11,883 nt of DNA from JAFKKS01 sp039808325 (GTDB lineage: Bacteria > Pseudomonadota > Alphaproteobacteria > Rhizobiales > Xanthobacteraceae). The stretch lies in contig JBDHSU010000119.1 of assembly GCA_039808325.1 (NCBI GenBank), positions 1 to 11,883 of the forward strand. The letters run 5' to 3'. Below the pieces are notes generated by a model, which was not told where the DNA came from, ran no database searches, and was given only the letters and a program-made list of their open reading frames with translations. The stretch's first letter is position 1, and the number at the start of each line of letters is the position of its first letter. This document shows, in pieces, positions 6,580-11,883 of the stretch. Both the position numbers and the translations under genes were made by a program.

Positions 6580-6858
6580 TCAGCGCCAGTGGCGGTGGCG
6601 CCCATGGTGGCGGTGGCCACGCCAATGATGGCGCGGGCCCCAATAGCGGTGGCTGCGCCAGTGCGGGCGGTGCCAGCGGCGTCCGCCATGGCAGAAGCCC
6701 CTGCGCGGATGGCAATGATAGTAAGGTCGCCAGTCGACCGTCTGCAGCCCGTTCGACAGGGGCGCCGTCATCCCATCTTGAGCGGGCAGCGTCCCGGCGG
6801 CAGCCGGCGTTGCCAGGAGCCCGAAACCGAACGCTGCGGCGATCAGAATTTTTCTCAT
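6580..6858 (-). CDS. Small secreted His/Arg/Trp-rich protein of unknown function
   Basis: A 92-residue product. I chose the ATG at 6858 because GAGGA lies 8 nt upstream and it opens a clean signal peptide (MRKILIAAAFGFGLLATPAAA, cleavage near residue 21). A short Ser/Thr-containing segment follows, then from residue 43 to the end a basic, His-rich tail. It has 13 His, 14 Arg, 6 Trp and two cysteines (Cys49, Cys56) in the block WRPYYHCHPRRGFCHGGRRW. Similar small signal-peptide proteins with a WRP-Y-HCH type block are, to my knowledge, frequent in Bradyrhizobium-like genomes and have no assigned role. Exported His-rich tails can bind zinc, copper or nickel, but that is inference. It is convergent with mtnP and divergent from apt. 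Codon use resembles the neighbouring genes. The reading frame is likely real because signal peptide, start site and composition agree. Confidence 0.75.
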   Translation of the reverse strand: MRKILIAAAFGFGLLATPAAAGTLPAQDGMTAPLSNGLQTVDWRPYYHCHPRRGFCHGGRRWHRPHWRSHRYWGPRHHWRGHRHHGRHRHWR

Positions 6859-6994
6859 GTATCGATTCCTCTCTTGTCGCCCATGCGTGGCCAACGTCTC
6901 ATTCCGGCGATGGTTTCATGTCGCCGCCGCCGCTGCTAAGACGTCACCGCGCGGCCCAATTGTCGCCCTGACGCTGAAGAGGAGTTCATAGATC

Positions 6995-7543
6995 GTGGTG
7001 TCGCCTGTTTTGGAGAACGATCTGCGCGCGGCGATCCGCACGATTCCGGACTATCCGAAGCCGGGCATCATGTTTCGCGACATCACGACGCTTCTCGGCA
7101 ACGCGCGCGCGTTTCGTCGCGCGGTGGACGAACTGGTGCAGCCTTGGGCCGGGTCGAAGATCGACAAGGTCGCCGGCATCGAGGCGCGCGGATTTATCCT
7201 CGGCGGCGCCGTCGCGCATCAGGTCTCGGCCGGCTTCGTCCCGATCCGCAAGAAGGGCAAGCTGCCGCATCAGACGGTGCGCATGGCCTATGCGCTCGAA
7301 TACGGCACCGACGAAATGGAGATGCATGTCGACGCCATCAACAAGGGTGATCGCGTCATCCTTGTCGACGACCTCGTGGCGACCGGCGGCACCGCGGAAG
7401 GCGCGGTGAAGCTGCTGCGCCAGATGGGCGCGGACGTGCTCGCGGCGTGTTTCATCATCGATCTGCCCGAACTCGGCGGCGCCGCAAAATTACGCGCGCT
7501 CGATGTTCCCGTGCGCACCCTCGTCACCTTCGAGGGGCATTAA
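6995..7543 (+). CDS. apt: Adenine phosphoribosyltransferase
   Basis: A 182-residue cytosolic enzyme that converts adenine and PRPP to AMP and pyrophosphate. It starts with the family block LRAAIRTIPDYPKPGIMFRDITTLL. It also has GIEARGFILGGAVA, IRKKGKLP and the PRPP-binding motif VILVDDLVATGGT (121-133), where Asp125-Asp126 contact ribose and ATGGT holds the phosphate. The length is normal for the family. The start is GTG at 6995 with AGAGGAG at 6978-6984, 10 nt upstream; the GTG directly after it (6998) is possible but farther from the site. It stands alone as a transcription unit, divergent from the His-rich gene, and is followed by an inverted-repeat element. It can recycle the adenine released by mtnP upstream. 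Confidence 0.96.
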   Translation: MVSPVLENDLRAAIRTIPDYPKPGIMFRDITTLLGNARAFRRAVDELVQPWAGSKIDKVAGIEARGFILGGAVAHQVSAGFVPIRKKGKLPHQTVRMAYALEYGTDEMEMHVDAINKGDRVILVDDLVATGGTAEGAVKLLRQMGADVLAACFIIDLPELGGAAKLRALDVPVRTLVTFEGH

Positions 7544-7561
7544 ACGAGCGAAGCGCTTGAA

Positions 7562-7670
7562 CCGTCACCCTGAGGTGCGAAGGCGCGAAAGCGCCGAGCC
7601 TCGAAGGGCGACGGGTCAGAATGTGCGGCCATCCTTCGAGGCTCGCTTCGCGAGCACCTCAGGATGACGG
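7562..7670. repeat. Composite intergenic inverted-repeat element
   Basis: The element has two arms. The outer part CCGTCACCCTGAGGTGC (7562-7578) pairs with GCACCTCAGGATGACGG (7654-7670) at 16 of 17 positions. The inner part GAGCCTCGAAGG (7596-7607) pairs perfectly with CCTTCGAGGCTC (7633-7644). Each arm also holds its own small hairpin: GGCGC-GAAA-GCGCC at 7582-7595 and GCTCGC-TTC-GCGAGC at 7641-7655. CCTGAGG and CCTTCGAGG blocks of this kind recur between genes in Bradyrhizobium-type genomes. It has no coding content and sits between convergent apt and the MFS gene, where a folded RNA could end or protect both messages. Confidence 0.8.
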
Positions 7671-7673
7671 CGT

Positions 7674-7691
7674 CAGGTGACACGTCACCTG
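7674..7691. repeat. Short palindrome at the end of the MFS transporter gene
   Basis: CAGGTGACACGTCACCTG is an inverted repeat with 7- to 8-bp arms around a 2- to 4-nt centre. It includes the stop codon of the minus-strand transporter gene (7685-7687) and directly follows the larger repeat element. It may act as part of a terminator or simply be the edge of the repeat. No T-run follows. Confidence 0.5.
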
Positions 7692-8899
7692 TGTTGTGCC
7701 GTTCGCATATGGCGCCCCAGCGCGATCGCGATGGGGATCGTGATCAACGTCAGGCACGCGACCACCGCGACGGACGTCTCCAGCCCGGCCTTGTCGCCGA
7801 TCAATCCGCTCAGCGTCGGCGCAAGCGCGCCGGAACCGATCGTGCCGGTGTAGAAGATGCCGAACGCGCGATCGCGCGTCGCCGGGGAAACGAATTGCGG
7901 GACCGAGCCATAGGTCAGGGATGACGTGCCGTTGAGGACGACGCCGACGAACGGCAACAGCACAAGCGTCGGCGCGAGCGGCAGGACATAGATCGCAGCC
8001 ATTCCCATGGCGGTCATCATTTCCGTCAGAACGACGGCGCCGATGATCCCGAAACGCGCGCCGATGTGAGCACAGACGAGCTTGCCGGCGGCGCCGCCGA
8101 CAAACACGAGCGTGAGCGCCAAGCCGGCCATCGCCGGCGTTGCCCCTTTGGCGATGAGCAGGAACGGCACGAAGACGAGAAACCCCGCCCGCGCGGCGCT
8201 ATCGAAGGCGCCGATGGCGAGAAGCAGCCGGAAGCCGGGGCTGCGGAACGCGGAACGTTGCTCCGTCGCCGCGGTCGGCGCGGAGCCATCCGTTTCCGCG
8301 TCCGCGGTGAAGCGCGGCGCGAGCAGAATGATGGCCAGCGCCGCGCCGAGCCCGAGCAAGCCGAGGATCGCGACCATCGGCCGCCAATGCATCAGCATCA
8401 ACATCAGCGCGGCGACGCCGGGGATCGCCATTTTCCCCAAGTCGCCGGAAAAATTGTAGGTGCCGAGCGCGGTGATCGAGCGGCGGCCCTCGAATGTCCG
8501 CGCCACCAGCGCCGACGCCAGCGGATGCTGCGTGGCCGATCCCGCGCCCGCCAGGAACAGCGCGACGAGCAGCCATCCGTAGCTTGTCCCGGCGGCCGTC
8601 AGGCTGAAGCACAGTCCGCACAATGCGGTGCCGCACGCCAGCACCAGCGGCCCGCCCACGCGCTCGGCCACGAGGGTCGAGGGAATCTGCAGGCTCGCCA
8701 TCGTGCCGGTGAAGATGCTGCGCAGCAGCCCGACCGCGGCATAGGAGAGCGCGAACTCCTGCTGCCACAGCGGCAGCACGACATAGATCAGGTCGGTGTA
8801 GCCGTCGTGCAGCGCATGCGCGCCGCAAGCGATGCCGAGCGCGCGCCGTTCACGCGGCCGGTCGGCGGCGGTTGATGGCGCTGGCTCGCTCAATGCCAT
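7685..8899 (-). CDS. Major facilitator superfamily transporter, Fsr-like
   Basis: A 404-residue membrane protein with about 12 hydrophobic helices in two halves split by a polar loop at 197-220. The N-terminal helix region GAHALHDGYTDLIYVVLPLWQ and the overall pattern recall the fosmidomycin-resistance (Fsr) branch of the MFS, which pumps drugs or small organic molecules out using the proton gradient. The usual loop 2-3 motif is degenerate (LVAERVGGPLVL). The ATG at 8899 follows the upstream MaoC stop by 2 nt and has no strong ribosome site, so translation is likely coupled. The two MaoC genes upstream suggest the substrate could be an organic acid or a related metabolite rather than a drug. 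The family is secure; the substrate is not known. Confidence 0.88.
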   Translation of the reverse strand: MALSEPAPSTAADRPRERRALGIACGAHALHDGYTDLIYVVLPLWQQEFALSYAAVGLLRSIFTGTMASLQIPSTLVAERVGGPLVLACGTALCGLCFSLTAAGTSYGWLLVALFLAGAGSATQHPLASALVARTFEGRRSITALGTYNFSGDLGKMAIPGVAALMLMLMHWRPMVAILGLLGLGAALAIILLAPRFTADAETDGSAPTAATEQRSAFRSPGFRLLLAIGAFDSAARAGFLVFVPFLLIAKGATPAMAGLALTLVFVGGAAGKLVCAHIGARFGIIGAVVLTEMMTAMGMAAIYVLPLAPTLVLLPFVGVVLNGTSSLTYGSVPQFVSPATRDRAFGIFYTGTIGSGALAPTLSGLIGDKAGLETSVAVVACLTLITIPIAIALGRHMRTAQHR

Positions 8900-8901
8900 G
8901 T

Positions 8902-9378
8902 TTAGGTCCGGCGGGATTCGACGAAGACCGCTCCGATGAAGGAGTACACCAGTTCACCGTGCTGATTGGTGCCGGTATTGCGCGAGAACACAAGGCCCCA
9001 ACCGGGTCGGCTCTGCGAGCGGCGGGTCTCCAGTGCTTCCGTCGCATAGGTGATGGTGTCGCCGGCGTAGACCGGCTTGAGCCACTTCAGATCGCGAAAG
9101 CCGGGGGAGGGCCCCCAGGTCGCGACCGGCTTGCCTTGCGCGCGTAGCTCCGCGACCACTTTCTTGCGGTAGTCGACGAGAAACCGCATGCAGACGGCGG
9201 CCGTGTGCCAGCCGGACGCGCAGAGCGCGCCGAAGTGCGATCGTGCCGCGGCCGCTTCGTCCATATGGAACGGCTGCGGATCGTATTGCGCGGCGAAGGC
9301 TTTGATCTCGTCCGCCGCGAAGGTGTGGCGGCCGATTTCCGATTTCTCGCCGATGCGAATGTCCTCGAGATAGTACAT
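8902..9378 (-). CDS. MaoC-like (hotdog-fold) hydratase/dehydratase, second of a tandem pair
   Basis: A 158-residue single-hotdog protein. Residues 30-38, QYDPQPFHM, carry Asp33 and His38 with the 5-residue spacing of the Asp-His pair in (R)-specific enoyl-CoA hydratases (hydratase-2 motif); the usual Asn is replaced by Gln. ASGWHT (54-59) and LKWLKPVYAGD are further family marks. Such enzymes add or remove water on acyl-CoA or small acid substrates. The ATG at 9378 lies 5 nt after the stop of the paralogous gene upstream, with GGGGG in that gene as ribosome site. The protein is clearly paralogous to its neighbour, so a mixed dimer is plausible. It is probably co-transcribed with the MFS gene that starts 2 nt after its stop. 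The substrate is unknown. Confidence 0.88.
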   Translation of the reverse strand: MYYLEDIRIGEKSEIGRHTFAADEIKAFAAQYDPQPFHMDEAAAARSHFGALCASGWHTAAVCMRFLVDYRKKVVAELRAQGKPVATWGPSPGFRDLKWLKPVYAGDTITYATEALETRRSQSRPGWGLVFSRNTGTNQHGELVYSFIGAVFVESRRT

Positions 9379-9383
9379 CGCGA

Positions 9384-9854
9384 TCAGCCCCCGGCCCGCG
9401 CGGTCGTGGCGCCGCGGCGCTCGAGCATCAGCGGCGTCTGCAATGTCGCGATGCATTCGCGCTTCTGGTTGAAAAGCTCCTGGAACAACACGACGAAGCC
9501 CATCTGCGGGCGGCTGCGCGACGCGCGCGTCTCGCGAACGGTGATGCGCAGCGTGAGTTGATCGTTCGGACGCATCGGCTTCATCCATTTGACTTCGTCG
9601 ATGCCGGGCGCGCCCATCGAGGCCATGTTCAGGACGATGCCGTCGCACGCCATGCGCATCATGACGGCGCAGGTATGCCAGCCGGAGGCGCCGAGAGTGC
9701 CGAGCATCGTTGCCTTTGCTCCTTCGTCGGTGAGGTGCATCGGCTGCGGATCGAACTGTGAGGCGAAATCGATGATTTCCTCACGGGTCACGAGGCGAGG
9801 GCCGAATTCCATGACCTGTCCGGCGGAGAAGTCCTCGAAGAAAAACTGCGGCAC
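9384..9854 (-). CDS. MaoC-like (hotdog-fold) hydratase/dehydratase, first of a tandem pair
   Basis: A 156-residue protein with the same layout as its downstream neighbour. SQFDPQPMH (32-40) contains Asp35 and His40 in hydratase-2 spacing, and ASGWHT (56-61) and VKWMKPMRPNDQL are conserved. I chose GTG at 9854 because the family N-terminus (PQFFFEDFSAGQ) begins there and a GGGGG run lies about 6 nt upstream; an ATG at 9935 would add 27 unconserved, Arg-rich residues. It appears to be the first gene of a three-gene unit with the second MaoC and the MFS transporter. The upstream gap to the end of ychF is about 240 nt and would hold the promoter, though I could not single one out. Its reaction is likely hydration or dehydration of an acyl thioester; the substrate is unknown. 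Confidence 0.88.
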   Translation of the reverse strand: MPQFFFEDFSAGQVMEFGPRLVTREEIIDFASQFDPQPMHLTDEGAKATMLGTLGASGWHTCAVMMRMACDGIVLNMASMGAPGIDEVKWMKPMRPNDQLTLRITVRETRASRSRPQMGFVVLFQELFNQKRECIATLQTPLMLERRGATTARAGG

Positions 9855-10091
9855 AGAACGCCCCCGAATATGGTTCCCACGCTCCGTAGCGGCCCCCCGG
9901 CACCGGGTCAATTGCCTGGAAGGGCGCCGCCGCACGCAGGCGCCCGCATATTGGCCGCGACGATCAGATCGGCATCGCGGGGCTCGGAGCCTGATCGGGA
10001 GCGATCGCGTGTGCGGTTGCTCCTCTCTCTCGCTCTCCCCTGGAGGAGGCGGGCGAAAGGACGGCCCGCTGAATTTTCGGCCGCCAGGCCC

Positions 10092-11189
10092 TCAGGTGGC
10101 GAAGCGGAAGTGCATCACGTCGCCGTCGGCGACGGTGTATTCCTTGCCTTCCAGGCGCAGCTTGCCGCCGTCGCGCGCGCCGGCCTCGCCGCCGAGCGCG
10201 ACATAGTCGTCGTAGGCGATCGTCTCGGCGCGGATGAAGCCGCGCTCGAAGTCGGTGTGGATCACGCCCGCCGCCTGCGGCCCGCGCGTTCCGCGCGTGA
10301 TCGTCCAGGCCCGCGCCTCCTTCGGCCCGACCGTGAAGAAGGTGACGAGATCGAGAAGTGCGTAGCCGGCGCGGATCAGCCGGTTGAGGCCGGGCTCCGC
10401 AAGGCCGATCGCGGCGAGATAGTCCGCCCGCTCCTCCGGCGGCAGCACCGCGATCTCGGCTTCGATCTTCGCCGAGATCGTCACGGCGACGGCGCCCTCC
10501 GCGGCCGCGCGTTCCTCCACCTTGCGCGACAGCGAATTGCCGGTGGCGGCGGATGCTTCCTCGACATTGCAGACATAGAGTACGGGCTTCGCGGTCAGGA
10601 GGCCGAGCGAACGGAACAGCTTCTCGTCCTCGGCGCGCCGCTCCAGCAGTCGCGCCGGCTTGCCGTCGCGTAAGAGCGCAAGCGCGCCCTCGACCAGCAC
10701 CAGCGTTTCTTTCGCTTCCTTGTCGTTGCCGCGGATTTTCTTCTGCAGCGGATCGATGCGCTTCTCCAGGCTCTCGAGATCCGCGAGCATCAGCTCGGTT
10801 TCGATCGTCTCGATATCGGCGATGGGATCGATCGTGTTGGAAACGTGCGTGACGTCGTCGTCCTCGAAGCAGCGCACGACATGCGCGACGGCGTCGACCT
10901 CGCGGATGTTGCCGAGGAACTGGTTGCCGAGGCCTTCGCCCTTCGACGCGCCCTTCACCAGCCCTGCGATGTCGACGAAGGTCAGGCGGGTGGGGATGAT
11001 CTGCGCCGACTTCGCCAGCGCCGCGAGCGTGTTGAGGCGCTGATCGGGCACCGCGACCTCACCGACATTCGGCTCGATGGTGCAGAACGGATAGTTGGCC
11101 GCCTGCGCCGCCGCCGTTTCGGTGAGCGCGTTGAAGAGCGTCGACTTGCCGACATTCGGCAGTCCGACGATGCCGCATTTGAAACCCAT
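10092..11189 (-). CDS. ychF: Redox-regulated ATPase YchF (Obg-family, OLA1 homologue)
   Basis: A 365-residue P-loop protein that binds ribosomes and prefers ATP over GTP. The P-loop GLPNVGKST is at 9-17 and G3 DIAGL at 73-77. The G4 position reads NVEE (208-211) in place of NKxD, the known basis of ATP preference in this family. A helical, charged coiled-coil region covers about 128-190 and a TGS domain about 281-364. In E. coli YchF affects oxidative-stress resistance and translation start choice. The ATG at 11189 is 18 nt after the pth stop, with a weak AAGG site, so it is likely read from the same transcript as pth. All family features are intact. Confidence 0.97.
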   Translation of the reverse strand: MGFKCGIVGLPNVGKSTLFNALTETAAAQAANYPFCTIEPNVGEVAVPDQRLNTLAALAKSAQIIPTRLTFVDIAGLVKGASKGEGLGNQFLGNIREVDAVAHVVRCFEDDDVTHVSNTIDPIADIETIETELMLADLESLEKRIDPLQKKIRGNDKEAKETLVLVEGALALLRDGKPARLLERRAEDEKLFRSLGLLTAKPVLYVCNVEEASAATGNSLSRKVEERAAAEGAVAVTISAKIEAEIAVLPPEERADYLAAIGLAEPGLNRLIRAGYALLDLVTFFTVGPKEARAWTITRGTRGPQAAGVIHTDFERGFIRAETIAYDDYVALGGEAGARDGGKLRLEGKEYTVADGDVMHFRFAT

Positions 11190-11207
11190 GGACGTATCAG
11201 ACCTTGC

Positions 11208-11828
11208 TTAGCCCCGACCGTCGTCGGGCTTGTCTCCCGAGCCGTTCGGCTCGAATCCTTTGGCCGTCATGGCGAGGTGGACACGATTCTGAAACGTCGC
11301 GTCCTCGCCGCGCACGAGAAGCGCCGCGTTGTCGGCGAGCGCCTCGCACAGCGCCTCCACCTGCGGCTTTTCGCTTTTGGCGAAATCGCCGAGCACATAA
11401 GAGAGCACGAGTTCCTTTTGGCCCGGATGGCCGATCCCAAGGCGCACGCGCCGATAATCGTTGCCGATATGCGCGGTGATGGAGCGCAGCCCGTTGTGTC
11501 CGGCATTGCCGCCGCCCTGCTTGACGCGGAGCTTGCCGGGCGGGAGGTCGAGCTCGTCATAGAACACGACGATGTCTTTGAGCGGAAGTTTGTAGAAACG
11601 CGCCGCCTCGGCCACGGCGCGGCCGGATTCGTTCATGAATGTGCCGGGAAGGAGAAGCAGCGCCCGGTCGCTGCCGATCGGCCCTTCGGCCGTGACGCCC
11701 TGAAAACGCCGGCGCCATGGACCGATGCCATGGCGCTTGGCGATCGCCTCGACCGCCATGAAGCCGAAATTGTGCCGGTTCCCGACATAGCGCGCGCCGG
11801 GATTTCCGAGCCCGACGAAGAGCACCAT
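11208..11828 (-). CDS. pth: Peptidyl-tRNA hydrolase
   Basis: A 206-residue enzyme that frees tRNA from peptidyl-tRNA that has dropped off ribosomes; it is essential in most bacteria. The active-site residues are all visible: Asn9 and His19 (GLGNPG...NRHNFGF), Asn66 in TFMNESG, Asp91 in YDELDLPPG and Asn112 in GGGNAGHNGLRS. These correspond to Asn10, His20, Asn68, Asp93 and Asn114 of the E. coli enzyme. The C-terminal tail past about residue 190 is polar and slightly longer than in E. coli. The ATG at 11828 is served by AAGGAG, which overlaps the stop codon of the preceding gene, indicating coupled translation. It sits between rplY/ctc and ychF, a gene order I recognise from alphaproteobacteria. 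Confidence 0.97.
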   Translation of the reverse strand: MVLFVGLGNPGARYVGNRHNFGFMAVEAIAKRHGIGPWRRRFQGVTAEGPIGSDRALLLLPGTFMNESGRAVAEAARFYKLPLKDIVVFYDELDLPPGKLRVKQGGGNAGHNGLRSITAHIGNDYRRVRLGIGHPGQKELVLSYVLGDFAKSEKPQVEALCEALADNAALLVRGEDATFQNRVHLAMTAKGFEPNGSGDKPDDGRG

Positions 11829-11846
11829 GAGAGGCCGGCGAGCTCC

Positions 11847-11883
11847 TTACTTTTTCTCGGCTTTCTTGTCGGTCTTCTTCTCG
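11847..11883 (-). CDS. rplY: C-terminal end of probable ribosomal protein bL25 (Ctc form), partial
   Basis: Only the last 11 codons and TAA are in the window: EKKTDKKAEKK. A lysine-rich tail of this sort is typical of the extended Ctc-type L25 of Hyphomicrobiales, which binds 5S rRNA. The position directly before pth, with an 18-nt gap and a Shine-Dalgarno (TAAGGAG) made from its own stop codon, fits the usual rplY-pth-ychF order. The assignment rests on gene order and tail composition, not on the conserved body of the protein. Confidence 0.6.
   Translation of the reverse strand, partial: EKKTDKKAEKK

Noticed and set aside
8066..8875. Plus-strand frame of 269 residues opposite the MFS gene
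   Set aside because: Its composition (Arg, Gln, Glu, Gly) is that of an antisense shadow, and the minus strand encodes a clear 12-helix transporter.
9855..10091. Gap between the first MaoC gene and ychF
   Set aside because: I looked for small genes, hairpins with T-runs and repeats; there is a CT-rich stretch near 10020-10040 and nothing firm enough to annotate.
1..11883. CRISPR array, transposase, phage, toxin-antitoxin or defence genes
   Set aside because: No regularly spaced repeats and no protein of these types is recognisable on either strand.

Overview
This GC-rich window reads as a chromosomal segment of an alphaproteobacterium, most likely a member of the Hyphomicrobiales (Rhizobiales). 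The grounds are the gene order trmL - petABC - mtnP - apt and the trio rplY/ctc - pth - ychF, which as I recall are typical of that group, together with GTG starts, the GC bias, and an intergenic CCCGGGC hairpin and a CCTGAGG/CCTTCGAGG inverted repeat of the kind common in these genomes. Cytochrome b and cytochrome c1 are separate genes here, unlike the fused fbcH gene of Bradyrhizobium and its close relatives.

Layout. (1) 1-1981: the start of a TonB-dependent receptor on the minus strand, with a Zur-like operator over its promoter, diverges from an ECF sigma factor gene that overlaps a membrane anti-sigma factor of the RskA type. (2) 1978-2451: trmL (tRNA wobble 2'-O-methyltransferase, minus strand) converges on the anti-sigma gene and overlaps its stop codon. 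(3) 2830-5523: petA, petB and petC encode the whole cytochrome bc1 complex and end at a strong intrinsic terminator. (4) 5653-7543: mtnP and apt, two adenine-salvage genes, flank a small secreted His/Arg-rich protein gene on the opposite strand. (5) 7562-7691: a composite inverted-repeat element without genes. (6) 7685-9854, minus strand: two tandem MaoC-like hydratase genes followed closely by an MFS transporter gene, probably one operon. (7) 10092-11883, minus strand: ychF, pth and the last codons of a probable rplY/ctc, a translation-linked operon.

Functional links. The bc1 genes supply respiratory electron transfer. MtnP releases adenine from methylthioadenosine and Apt converts adenine to AMP. 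TrmL, Pth, YchF and L25 all act in translation. The accessory-like parts are the receptor/sigma/anti-sigma locus, the MaoC-MFS cluster and the His-rich secreted protein.

I see no tRNA or rRNA gene, insertion sequence, integrase, phage gene, toxin-antitoxin pair or CRISPR array, and no clearly new multi-gene system. The observation most worth following is the 17-bp inverted repeat at 350-366 lying on the receptor promoter. It suggests a zinc-regulated outer-membrane uptake gene next to an ECF sigma locus.
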